DNA of 64,000 bases, taken from Patiriisocius sp047731265. GTDB lineage: Bacteria > Bacteroidota > Bacteroidia > Flavobacteriales > Flavobacteriaceae. Positions within the stretch are counted from its first letter, which is position 1. Each line of letters opens with the position of its first letter. The notes under the pieces were generated by a model. That model worked only from the letters and a program-made list of their open reading frames with translations. It searched no databases and was not told where the DNA came from. Location: positions 2,790,001-2,854,000 of the forward strand of contig NZ_CP159835.1 of assembly GCF_047731265.1 (NCBI RefSeq), in the 5' to 3' direction. Below are positions 17,491 through 26,655 of this stretch, piece by piece. The position numbers and the translations under genes were made by a program.

Positions 17491-19326
17491 TTAAAGATTT
17501 GCATTGAGATAAAAATTAATATTTCGTCCTGGCAACGGTCTGTTTAGGACGCTTTCATAGGCCTCGTTCCAAAGATTTAATAGCTGTACGCCTATTTTAT
17601 AGTTACCCTCATTTCCCAAGGCATATTCGGCTCCTAAATTGGCAACCATATAACTGTCTAAAATATTTGCTGTAGTGTTGTCTGTAGTCGTGAAAACTTC
17701 ACCATTATTTAGGTATTGATAATAGGTAGAAACCTTTTTATATCTGTAGCCTGCTGCTGCTGTGAATTTGTGAAATGGAACATATATAAGTTGTTTTTCG
17801 GTTTCCTTATTTTCTGAAACGGTATATGCATAGGTAGCATTTACAGTAATAGAATGATTGGCTATTTTTTTTTCATAGCTGAAAATACTTTCCAAGCCAT
17901 AAATATGAACATCGTTTGTATTTTCGGGTCTAAAAATCCCATCAGTTCCAGGAATGTAACGCAACAAATCTGTCACTTGATTAAAATATCCAGTAATAGA
18001 AAGGGATGCTTTTTTATGTGAAAAAATATGGCTCATTTCTGCTTGATACGATGTTTCAGGTTTTAGATTGGGATCGCCCAAGCCTGACCAGTATAGATCG
18101 TTGTAAGTAGGAATTCTGAAGTTTTTTGAAGTGTTGAGCTTCAATTGATAAAAAGGGGAGACCTTATAGCGAATGCCTGCAGAATAAAGTAGTGGATTGC
18201 CAAAGTCTTCGTTGGTCTCCTGACGCAGTCCTATTTCATATAAAAAAGACGCTGAAACTTCATGTTTAAAACTTAGGGTTGCTGCCGCGAGGTTTCTGCT
18301 TTCAGATTGTATATCAGAACCACGACCGCTGTTGTGTGTGTAATTACCCCCTAAAGAAAGCAACATTTTATGAGAAAAAGAATACTCTAATTTGTAGTTC
18401 GCAATAAAACTTTCCACGTTTCCGAAGGTGAAAAAATCATTGTCAATGTTTGCGAAAAACTCATATTCTTCAGTAGTCATAGCGACTTTTAAATTTGAAA
18501 CTACATCGCCGATGATACTTTCCCACTCCACAAGAGAACGGGTGTTTAAATCGGTATATTTTGTCTGCAATGCATTGGGTGTAGGCACTGAGAAATTTCT
18601 TCGGCCTTTATAGATATTTGCAAATATATGTATCGTATTATTTTTGTCTAGTTTGTATCCAGAAGCAAGGCTTAAATTGGTATTGTGGTATTGCCCGTTT
18701 TGGTTAATTTGGTCTGTTTCAGGGTACGGGTAATCGTTATCTGATCCATTTCTGGAGACTCCCAGCGTGATACTTGTCTTTTTGGAAGCATATTGGGTTT
18801 GGTAGTCGATTCCATAGGTATTGTACTCACCATAATTAAGGAAAAGTTGGTTTGTAAAGCCGGTATCGTAGGTTAGTTTATTAACTAAGTTAATGGAGCC
18901 GCCTATAGCGCCGCTACCATTTGCAACGCTACCACCGCCAGGAGTAACTTCAATACTATTAAAACCACGTGTGTTAATCGTGTTAAAATCTGTTTGCCCT
19001 GTTGTTTGAGAGTTGATGTTGATGCCATTCCATAAAACTGCTGTCTGGGAAGCGGTTGTACCTCGGAAAGAAGGAGAAGAAACCATGCCTAGGCCGTTTT
19101 CCTTCAAATATACCGTACTGTTGAAATTAAGTAAATTAGTAAGTGATGCTTGATTTATACGGAGTACACTGTCATTTAATACTAAAACATTATTTGTGTA
19201 GACAGAATCTCTTAATCGAGTATTAGAAAGGAGTACTTCTCCCAAGACATTTACAGGACCTGTCTGGGAATAGAGCACAAAGTTAGAACTAAGGCCAAAA
19301 AATAAAAGGCACAATACTAATTTCAT
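17491..19326 (-). CDS. btuB: BtuB-like TonB-dependent cobalamin receptor
   Basis: A 611-residue outer-membrane receptor with signal peptide (MKLVLCLLFFGLSSNFVLYS), a short TonB-box region, a plug domain (GMVSSPSFRGTTASQTAVLW, IEVTPGGGSVANGSGAIGGS) and a 22-strand barrel that includes NLKPETSYQAEMSH. It ends in a hydrophobic strand terminating in NLWNEAYESVLNRPLPGRNI then NFYLNANL. It would import corrinoids using TonB energy. It is the first gene after the cobalamin riboswitch and about 3 bp from the propeller lipoprotein gene, which supports the substrate call. Confidence 0.92.
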   Translation of the reverse strand: MKLVLCLLFFGLSSNFVLYSQTGPVNVLGEVLLSNTRLRDSVYTNNVLVLNDSVLRINQASLTNLLNFNSTVYLKENGLGMVSSPSFRGTTASQTAVLWNGININSQTTGQTDFNTINTRGFNSIEVTPGGGSVANGSGAIGGSINLVNKLTYDTGFTNQLFLNYGEYNTYGIDYQTQYASKKTSITLGVSRNGSDNDYPYPETDQINQNGQYHNTNLSLASGYKLDKNNTIHIFANIYKGRRNFSVPTPNALQTKYTDLNTRSLVEWESIIGDVVSNLKVAMTTEEYEFFANIDNDFFTFGNVESFIANYKLEYSFSHKMLLSLGGNYTHNSGRGSDIQSESRNLAAATLSFKHEVSASFLYEIGLRQETNEDFGNPLLYSAGIRYKVSPFYQLKLNTSKNFRIPTYNDLYWSGLGDPNLKPETSYQAEMSHIFSHKKASLSITGYFNQVTDLLRYIPGTDGIFRPENTNDVHIYGLESIFSYEKKIANHSITVNATYAYTVSENKETEKQLIYVPFHKFTAAAGYRYKKVSTYYQYLNNGEVFTTTDNTTANILDSYMVANLGAEYALGNEGNYKIGVQLLNLWNEAYESVLNRPLPGRNINFYLNANL

Positions 19327-19378
19327 AAACGCAAAGCCTTTTACCCGAAAGCTGTCTGTTTTAAGTTAAAATGACATT

Positions 19379-19560
19379 GGCAGGTCTCCTGGCTCACGTC
19401 CCGTAATATTCCTTCCCATCCCAACTAGTTGTGGACAGTGGATTTTGAAGTTTATAATTACGGACGTCCCGAATTCACGGAACTAAGCTTACAGTTGCGG
19501 GAACAGCTCAAGTTTATTAGATGGTATTCCCATCATTTTACTTGATTCCCTTTTAATTGT
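19379..19560 (-). ncRNA. Cobalamin riboswitch
   Basis: On the minus strand the leader of the BtuB-like gene holds the consensus cobalamin aptamer: a GGGAA element followed by GCTGTTCCCGCAACTGTAAG, then GTTGGGATGGGAAGG and the B12 box GAGCCAGGAGACCTGCC at 19379-19397. The 3' end lies about 52 bp before the receptor ATG, which suits control of translation start. Binding of adenosyl- or methylcobalamin should repress the whole downstream uptake operon. The 5' boundary is approximate. Confidence 0.95.
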
Positions 19561-19597
19561 TTCCAATAATATAATTAGTAACAAACCAAATACCATA

Positions 19598-19629
19598 CAA
19601 AAGTAGACAAATGCCTTCCCGTTCTCAAA
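19598..19629 (-). promoter_or_regulatory. Promoter of the B12 uptake operon
   Basis: On the minus strand TTTG (19626-19629), a 20-bp spacer and TACTTTTG (19598-19605) match the Bacteroidota promoter consensus with one extra spacer base. It sits just upstream of the cobalamin riboswitch. Confidence 0.75.
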
Positions 19630-20090
19630 TAAAAACAGACTTACCTTTGTAAAGTTTATAAACAAAGAACGAACGGTGTTGAAACTACTGTAATTTAATC
19701 ATTATTAGTTAGTTATGTGGCAATTTAAAAAAATTTACAGACAAACGATTGTACAGTTAAGCAGGATAGTAAATACAACGTTTTACAAATTGATAATGAA
19801 AATAACAAAACTTTTATATTTGACTTATTACCAATCCCATACGGAGTGTGTAAAGGATCCATTAAGTTTCTTTTGCCAGACGTTTCCTTTATTATGAAAG
19901 AACTATGATGTCTAATCCCAAAAAGAGCAATAAAAAATGCAATCAAATTGTACAACGAAATAAGATTACATTTGCCTTTAGACTTTAAAACACCAAATAT
20001 GGGATTTAAAATACCAGCATAAATAAAATAGTTATCAGGACAATTTTAACGGGTAGCCGTATTTCGAGATAAAGCATACAAGAATACATT
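19630..20090. other. Gene-free stretch upstream of the B12 operon
   Basis: A 460-bp AT-rich stretch. Short open frames exist on both strands but none has a recognisable domain, a good start or coding-like composition. It marks the passage from the B12 locus into an accessory region and may hold the promoter of the methyltransferase gene. Confidence 0.4.
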
Positions 20091-20732
20091 ATGATAAAAA
20101 GATTATTACGCTTAAATAGGTGGAGCTCTAGACTTTTAGAAGCTTATTTTTTTTCAATAAAATACCTCAAGCCAAAAGGATGGTTTGAAAGCAGGTATTT
20201 ACATCAGCCTTTGGATATAAACGGGGACCCAATACCTTGGCTTACCTATTCTTCAATACACTTTATAAGTCAAAAACTAAATTTAAGACCGATGAATGTA
20301 TTTGAATTTGGAAGTGGAAATTCAACGCTTTGGTTTTCTTCTAGAGTTGAAAGAATCATATCAATAGAGAATGATGTTGACTTTTATAATACTATGGTAC
20401 AAAAAATTGGTTCTATAAGCAATGTTTCATACCAATTAAAAACGTTAAACAATACCTACAGCACTAAAATACTGGAGTATGACAATGAATTTGATATTTT
20501 GATCATTGATGGAAGAGAGCGGGTGCAATGCACAATAAATAGCCTTAAAGCTTTAAAAAAAGATGGCATAATAATTTTTGACAACTCTGACAGACTTATA
20601 TACCAAGAAGCATATGATTTTTTAGAAAAAAACCAATTCAAAAAACTTGAATTTCAGGGTGTTGGGCCTATTGGCCATCAAGAATGGAAAACCACTATTT
20701 TCTATAGAGAAGATAATTGTTTTGAGATATAA
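20091..20732 (+). CDS. Class I SAM-dependent methyltransferase-like protein
   Basis: A 213-residue soluble protein with a Rossmann methyltransferase core: motif I VFEFGSGNSTLWFS near 69-82, an acidic residue ending strand 2 (IISIENDVDFY), FDILIIDGRERV as motif II/III and KDGIIIFDNSD as the post-II strand. It resembles family members that sit near polysaccharide or surface-glycan genes, but the substrate is unknown. Flanking DNA on both sides is gene-poor, suggesting an acquired single gene. Confidence 0.75.
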   Translation: MIKRLLRLNRWSSRLLEAYFFSIKYLKPKGWFESRYLHQPLDINGDPIPWLTYSSIHFISQKLNLRPMNVFEFGSGNSTLWFSSRVERIISIENDVDFYNTMVQKIGSISNVSYQLKTLNNTYSTKILEYDNEFDILIIDGRERVQCTINSLKALKKDGIIIFDNSDRLIYQEAYDFLEKNQFKKLEFQGVGPIGHQEWKTTIFYREDNCFEI

Positions 20733-21087
20733 ACAGCACCCTTAAAAAGTACTGTGGTAAAAAACATTTAATTTTCTACTAAAGTGCCTCTCTAAGGATC
20801 ATCATATATCAATCCTGATTTTGCAATTGCAAATACCTTTTTTAAGAGTTTTTGGTACACAGTAATTAGGGCTGCTTTTACGCTTAAATTTCTCTATTAA
20901 GTATCTTCTTGGTCGCACGCAAGCAACTACTATTCGTTCATAGTTTTTCCCTAAGTCTTATTATATTTACAGGCATTTATATTATTTAGAAGGAGTGCCC
21001 TTATTTAGTCTGACAAATTATATAAATCAAGTGCTTTTTGTGTTTCCTTAAATCCTAACCAATTAAATTTTCATTTATAATAATAGT
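20733..21087. other. Gene-free stretch with a possible relict ORF
   Basis: 355 bp with no intact gene. On the minus strand from about 20940 to 20790 a frame reads ERIVVACVRPRRYLIEKFKR and LKKVFAIAKSGLIYDD before a stop, which looks coding and could be the tail of a transposase, but the family was not identified. Confidence 0.3.
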
Positions 21088-21804
21088 ATGATAGAGATTA
21101 AAGGCAAAAATGCGCTCATAACTGGATCAAGCCGAGGAGTTGGTCAACAGGTCGCACAAGGTTTGGCTAATTTAGGATGCAATATTATTGTACACGGAAG
21201 AACCCTTGAAAGATGCATTCAAACCCTGCAAAAGTTGGAGAAGTTTAACGTTAACGTCTATTGTGTATTTGGAGAATTATCTGATGAGTCACAAGTGGAT
21301 GATTTGATAGAACAAGTGAAAAACATTAAAATTAGTGTTGATATTTTATATAATAATGCCGCTATCATGTCTCCCTATCGTCAGGACTTTTGGAGCCATA
21401 GTTTTGATGATTGGATGAGTAGTTTTAAAGTAAATGTTTATGCAATGTATAAATTGAGTGCCGCATTTATTCCACCCATGATAGAAAATGGTTTTGGACG
21501 GGTGGTTAATCTCACTTCTGGCATAAAAGAGGAGCCTGAACTTGCCCCTTATGGTGCTTCAAAATGCGCGGTCAATAAACTTACTGATGATATTGCAATT
21601 AAGCTGGATAAGACTAATGTTCGAATAAATATACTTGACCCTGGCTGGTTGCGGACTGATTTAGGGGGCTCCAACGCTGACCATGCGGTAGAAGAAGTTT
21701 TACCTGGAGCACTTGCCCCAATATTGATCGAAAATGACGGACCTAATGGTCATTTTTTTTCAGCAATTGATCATAATTTAAATATCGAAGACTTTAAGAA
21801 TTGA
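21088..21804 (+). CDS. Short-chain dehydrogenase/reductase
   Basis: A 238-residue classical SDR oxidoreductase using NAD(P)H. Visible are the nucleotide-binding TGSSRGVGQQVA near 13-24, the NNAAIMS motif at strand 4, a Ser on strand 5 (NLTSGIKEE), the catalytic YGASK and the PG motif in ILDPGWLRTDLGG. The Arg-rich region after strand 2 (HGRTLERC) suggests NADP(H) preference. The substrate cannot be inferred, and no pathway neighbour is present. Confidence 0.88.
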   Translation: MIEIKGKNALITGSSRGVGQQVAQGLANLGCNIIVHGRTLERCIQTLQKLEKFNVNVYCVFGELSDESQVDDLIEQVKNIKISVDILYNNAAIMSPYRQDFWSHSFDDWMSSFKVNVYAMYKLSAAFIPPMIENGFGRVVNLTSGIKEEPELAPYGASKCAVNKLTDDIAIKLDKTNVRINILDPGWLRTDLGGSNADHAVEEVLPGALAPILIENDGPNGHFFSAIDHNLNIEDFKN

Positions 21805-21890
21805 ATTTTATTACAGCTCAATAGCTTATAGTTAATCTACTAAAATGTTATGATTCAAATTAGGCAAATATAAAAAGAAGATACAATTAG

Positions 21891-22619
21891 ATGAGCAGAG
21901 ATAAAATTTTGGAGGAAATAATTGAAGGATATAGAAACGCTATTTATCAAAGATATCAATATCAAAATATTAAGGATCACTACGGCCTTCCCGAAACGAT
22001 CACTGAGGAAACAGTTACAGAACTAAGGAATTATTTCCTGAATTACATGTATCCACCATTTAATAGGCGAGCAGAATTAAACGAGGCTTTTGAAAGTCTT
22101 GATAATTACATCAAGCATCCCCAAAAACTAGTACGAATTTTATTAGATGCTGTCAAACTAATCTTACGATATGGGAGACATCTACCCAAAATACTAACGG
22201 CAGGACTTGATGCCTTGAAATCGTTTAGAGCAGCATCAAATTTTGAAAATAACTTGGTGGAAGAAGCCATTAAAAATAACATAGTAGCGCCCTACAATCT
22301 TGCAACCATTAACAAGCTTATAAAGTTATTATCTCGTGCTGAAATTGAAAAATTTATCAACGATTCCCAATCTCTATTTGAAATCTTACACGATAAAGTA
22401 GTTATACAAAAAATTAAAGAGATTATTCAGTATTTAATCCTGGTCATGAGAGAGAAAGAAGAATCGTACTCACCAAGTCAAATTATAGGACTTGAAATAG
22501 GGCTTGAAATGTTAAGCGAAGGGGATAAACTTTTTAATCAATTAACAAAAGAAGATCAACTAAACTTGGTTAACTTGATCACAGAAATAGAAAAAGACAA
22601 TCTAGATCATATTTTTTAG
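21891..22619 (+). CDS. Hypothetical alpha-helical protein
   Basis: A 242-residue protein with no signal peptide. It is almost wholly helical by composition: Leu, Ile, Glu and Lys rich, with heptad-like stretches (KLIKLLSRAEIEKFIND, LYNL-type repeats) and a moderately hydrophobic middle (VRILLDAVKLILRYGRHLPK). No family recognised. Codon and base composition match the neighbours. It could be a cytosolic or membrane-associated scaffold protein; no function is claimed. Confidence 0.6.
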   Translation: MSRDKILEEIIEGYRNAIYQRYQYQNIKDHYGLPETITEETVTELRNYFLNYMYPPFNRRAELNEAFESLDNYIKHPQKLVRILLDAVKLILRYGRHLPKILTAGLDALKSFRAASNFENNLVEEAIKNNIVAPYNLATINKLIKLLSRAEIEKFINDSQSLFEILHDKVVIQKIKEIIQYLILVMREKEESYSPSQIIGLEIGLEMLSEGDKLFNQLTKEDQLNLVNLITEIEKDNLDHIF

Positions 22620-22782
22620 AGACAAGAAAACAGTACACACATTAATAGTTCTTAGATTATATTTCCTTTGGTGATAAGTTTTTCATTTTACATCATCAAA
22701 AGCAACCGCTCATCAATGATTCAATTATTCCCAAAAAAAATTCCTCAATAAAAACACAATTCACTATAAAAAGCATACACAA

Positions 22783-24279
22783 ATGAAACAACGATTTTTA
22801 TTGCTAACGTGTTTGAGCGCTTTTACAATTCTTGGTCAATCTGAAAGAGTAAAAGTAATTTAAACGGTTAATAAATCTGATATAGAGGGGCACATTTACT
22901 TTTTAGCTGACGATCTTTTAAAAGGACGCGCTACGGGCGCACCTGAGCTTAAGATTGCAGCCTATTACCTAGCAAACTCTTTTCGCCGTTATGGCGCACA
23001 ACCAAACCCTAAAACTGGAACTTATTACCAAGATGTGAAGCTTAAAAAGGTTTCTCCACCTACGGAAGCTTCTATTGAAATTAATAATCAAAAAATGGAA
23101 GACTACGCTTTTGTTTTTTCAGCTCCTATTGACATAGAAGGAGGGGCTACATTCTTAAATTTTGGACTGGAAGACGATTATAAAAATAAAGATGTCAAAG
23201 GCAAAGTTATTATTATTAATGCAGGAAGTGCTGACATTGGAGATACTCGGGCTGCGTTTGGATTGCGGTCTAAAAAGCAACAATTAGCCAAAGAGAAAGG
23301 AGTAACAGCAATTATAGAGTTATTAGATGTAGGTGAAAATATTTGGAGTTTTATTGGTCATAATTTTAGTTCATCGCAATTGTTGCTTGCTGAAAATGAG
23401 GAAGGTGAAGAAGATAAAAGTTATGATGAACAAGCACCTCACATCTGGGTTTTAGATAAAGGCGGTGCAATGGCTGAACAATTGATTGCGTCTAAAAAAG
23501 CGAGTGCTAAAATTGCTATAGGGGAAGAGAAAGAAGAAATTGTGATCTCCCAGAATGTCATTGGTGTTATAGAAGGTACAGACCCAGTTCTTAAAAACGA
23601 ATATATTATCTATTCTGCACACTATGATCATGTGGGTATAGGTACTCCAGATAAAACTGGCGATACGATTTATAATGGTGCAAGAGATAACGCAATTGGC
23701 ACGACAACTGTTTTGAGTATGGCAGAAAATTTAGGTAAGTACCCTACAAAACGTTCGGCATTATTTATACTATTTACGGGTGAAGAAAAAGGTCTTTTAG
23801 GCAGTGAATTTTATGTTAAAAACCCGGCACTTCCATTAAAGTAGATGGTCTATTGCTTTAATAGTGATAATGGCGGCTATAACGATACTTCTTTAGTAAC
23901 GATTATAGGATTACAAAGAACAACAGCAGCACAGAACATTAAAGATGCAGCAACCATATTTGGATTAACAGCAATTGATGATCCAGCACCAGAAGAAGGT
24001 TTATTTGACAGAAGCGATAATATACATTTTGCTAAAAAAGGAATTCCATCACCCACATTTTCATTAGGGTTTATTGCTTTTAATGACGACGTCACCAAGT
24101 ATTACCACAAGCCAGGGGATGAAGCAGATACCTTAGATTATGATTATTTACTTAAATTTTTTAGAGCCTATGTACTATCTGGACGCAATATTGGTAATGA
24201 TTCAAAAACACCAGTTTGGACCCTTGGTGACAAATATGAGGAAACGGGAAAGGCACTTTACGGGAACCAAGCATTTTAA
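22783..24279 (+). pseudogene. M28 family zinc aminopeptidase, interrupted by two stops
   Basis: A single frame of 499 codons encodes a signal peptide (ending TILGQS), a PA-type insert and a complete M28 peptidase domain. Metal and catalytic residues are all present: His in SAHYDHVG, Asp in NGARDNAIG, Glu pair in FTGEEKGLLGSE, Asp in NSDNGGYND and His in YYHKPGDEAD. The frame is broken by TAA at 22861-22863, just after the signal peptide, and TAG at 23842-23844 between ALPLK and MVYCFN; both sites are plausibly former Gln codons. No frameshift occurs over 1.5 kb. It would have been a secreted peptidase; as it stands only fragments could be made without readthrough. Confidence 0.92.
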
Positions 24280-24503
24280 AGAGAAGCACAATCAATAATT
24301 AAATTACTTTGTAAAATCCTATAACCTACAGTGGCCTACTTGGGGATAGTAGCCAATAGCTAGCAAGGCCTAAAAGCTTCGGTTTTTGCAGAACAATTTT
24401 CCAATATCACGTTTTTTTTAAATTTGGCAGACAATATGCTTACAGAAAGTTGTAAATACATATGCAACAATGTATTATTAGTAATTTTAAACTAAAAATG
24501 AGG

Positions 24504-24752
24504 ACTTTAAAAATAGCATTAGACTGGATACCTAACATAAGCCATATAGGAATATTGGTTGCTAAACAATTGGGTTATTATCAAGAACAAGGAATTGAAA
24601 TTTTAAATCCGTTAGTGGATAATTATCAAATAACTCCGCGCAAAAAGCTAGAGTTGGGTTTAGTAGCTTTTGCTATTCCACCGTTTGAGACTGTAATTTC
24701 CTGTCAAAAAAAAGTTTTGACTCATATTTCTATTAAAAAGCAATTAATGTAA
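24504..24752 (+). pseudogene. Truncated NMT1/THI5-like substrate-binding protein
   Basis: The frame from the ATG at 24498 or 24504-region (MRTLKIALDWIPN) encodes the first 80 residues of an NMT1/THI5-type periplasmic binding-like domain: ISHIGILVAKQLGYYQEQGI and ITPRKKLELGLVAFAIPPFE. Family members are about 250-330 residues, so two thirds are missing; the reading frame ends in unrelated residues. Homologues bind pyrimidine precursors of thiamine or other small molecules. This is probably a remnant; no transporter genes follow. Confidence 0.75.
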
Positions 24753-25280
24753 GAGTAGTAGGCGACAGGTGAGTTTAATGGGAAAAATTTACACGCAACC
24801 ACCTATCTCTATTCATTTGTTAATGAGTATCTATTGACATTTACAATCATTTTGAGCACTACTATTAGTATTGCAATTTTTAATTTACAAGGCAAGACAA
24901 TTTTTAAAACAGGTGATTATTTACTAGCGAAACTGCAATGTTAATTGTTTCATTATTGATAGCACTGCTTTCTATTTATAGCTAACAAGATAAAATATAA
25001 GTGGAATACATATAACTTTTAAAATAGAGTTAATGTTATAACGGCTAACGAGAGGAATTAAAAATATCTAAGCAAAGTGAAAAACCAGCATATTTCCATC
25101 AAACTTTTGGAAGCAAAAAAAATCTGAAACGAACAGGTTGGCTTTTTTCAGGGTGATGTTGATGTGCCTTTTTTTTGGTCGAAGAAAACCTAAGCATCGA
25201 ATTGACTTCTCAGCACTTTATAAACGAATTGCTGCTAATGAGTACATAGAGAAAGATACATTTATGTTACTATAGCGTAC
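24753..25280 (+). other. Decayed coding region
   Basis: About 530 bp with short coding-like blocks separated by stops and frame changes: ISIAIFNLQGKTIFKTGDYL near 24860-24930 reads like a membrane segment, KPAYFHQTFGSKKNLKRTGW near 25080-25140 and RIDFSALYKRIAANEYIEK near 25195-25260 read like soluble protein. None was assigned to a family. It appears to be the wreck of two or more genes next to the truncated binding protein. Confidence 0.4.
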
Positions 25281-25324
25281 AAAAAATAACCTCCTGCTTA
25301 CTATTTGTAAAACAGGAGGTTATT
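25281..25324 (-). terminator. Terminator of the T9SS protein gene
   Basis: A perfect 12-bp stem (AATAACCTCCTG at 25285-25296 with CAGGAGGTTATT at 25313-25324) with a 16-nt loop; on the minus strand it is followed by a T run. It lies 26 bp past the stop of the minus-strand gene. Confidence 0.85.
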
Positions 25325-25349
25325 AGATGTGATAATGTACAGAATATTA

Positions 25350-26243
25350 CTACTGCTTGATAAATTGTTTTGTTATTTTTTCTGTTTCCGTTTGGATAAC
25401 AACTAAGTAAGTAGCGGTCCCCAAAGATGAAACATCAAGTGTTTTTTCAGTTCCCATTGCACTTACATCATTAGTTTGTAGCAAACGTCCACTAAGGTCG
25501 TAAATAGATACATTTTTTAAAGCTATAGATCGTGCATTGTTTAAAGTTAGTGTATTTAATGCTGGGTTAGGATATAATTTCAAGTTCTGAGCATTAAAAG
25601 TATTGTCATTAACACTTAAAGCAGCATCCTCATCGATGATTTTAACATTGTCAAAGAAAATATCAGCTACAGAACCCGTAGCTCCACCTATTGTAGAATT
25701 TAATTGTAGTGTAATACCACCACTAACATCTGGTCCAGCTACTGTACTGAATGAAAAACTTGTCCAGATATCAGGATCTACGTTAAGTGCTAAAGGACCT
25801 CCACCGAATAAAACAGCGGCAGATGTTCCACCTCCAGACAATTCTGAAAATAACTCAGCGAACGCAACTCCACCAACTTCTATTCTTCCACGAGCATCAA
25901 ATGTAACAGTAATATTATGACCTGGCATCACTACACCTATACCGATATTAGCATTTTTAATAAGGCTAGCAGCAGTCGTCGAGGTATTGCTAATATTTGC
26001 AGCAAAAGCTCCTTCAGTAGGGTCAAATGCACCTACAACTTGTGTTCCTTCTTCAAATTGTTCCCATCCTGTAAAATCGCCTGTTTCAAACCCGCCATTC
26101 ACGGCTAAATCAACTTGACCATAAACAAGGCTCATATTAAAAAATAAACAAATACTTAAAATGCTAAATATTTTTGAAACGTTTAATAGTTTGTTTGAAA
26201 ATTTGCAATTCGAATCGCTTTTTAAAAGTGTAGTTTTTTTCAT
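25350..26243 (-). CDS. T9SS type A secreted protein with carbohydrate-binding-like domain
   Basis: A 297-residue protein. After a long signal region (hydrophobic IFSILSICLFFNMSLVYGQ) it has a jelly-roll-like domain of about 160 residues that opens with NGGFETGDFTGWEQFEEGTQ, the pattern of CBM4/9-type and related domains, and closes with VADIFFDNVKIIDED. A type A sorting domain (LKLYPNPALNTLTLNN, YDLSGRLLQT, ATYLVVIQTE) follows for export by the type IX system. With no catalytic domain, it is probably an adhesin or glycan-binding surface protein. Single-gene unit. Confidence 0.83.
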   Translation of the reverse strand: MKKTTLLKSDSNCKFSNKLLNVSKIFSILSICLFFNMSLVYGQVDLAVNGGFETGDFTGWEQFEEGTQVVGAFDPTEGAFAANISNTSTTAASLIKNANIGIGVVMPGHNITVTFDARGRIEVGGVAFAELFSELSGGGTSAAVLFGGGPLALNVDPDIWTSFSFSTVAGPDVSGGITLQLNSTIGGATGSVADIFFDNVKIIDEDAALSVNDNTFNAQNLKLYPNPALNTLTLNNARSIALKNVSIYDLSGRLLQTNDVSAMGTEKTLDVSSLGTATYLVVIQTETEKITKQFIKQ

Positions 26244-26655
26244 AGTAAATTATTTTATATTAGAGTAAAAATATTCAGATCTTACAATTTTAAAATCACT
26301 TTTAAATAGACAAGTCTGACTTATTGAAGTTTAAAAATATATGTATTCAGTTAATTCTCGCTAAACAAAGGCATATAAAAAACATACATACGAGTAAATT
26401 TCAATATTGTTGTTACTATTTATCCGCAATGGTTATAAGTAGTGGGTTAACGGACCAATAGAATAAGTGAGAAATAAAACTTAAACAAACTTAAAAAAAA
26501 CGATGTTGTGGTTGTGTTGTAGTCATAAGAACCCTTTTAACTGTTTAAAAGACATTATGAATGTAACATAATTTTTTAGGTTATCAGCAGGGGTTTTAAG
26601 AATAAAGGTTAATGCCAATCAAAATTAATCTTCTTGCCGGTATTCTTTTTTTGAA
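26244..26655. other. Intergenic stretch
   Basis: 412 AT-rich bp between two minus-strand genes. It should contain the promoter of the T9SS protein gene and the end of the MFS gene transcript; no repeat, RNA or further ORF was recognised. Confidence 0.4.

Noticed and set aside
19725..19955. 76-codon minus-strand ORF
   Set aside because: No domain, no good start, poor coding character, in a gene-free leader region.
20790..20940. Minus-strand relict that might be an IS110-type transposase tail
   Set aside because: Only about 45 residues, no catalytic motif and no terminal repeats; family could not be settled.
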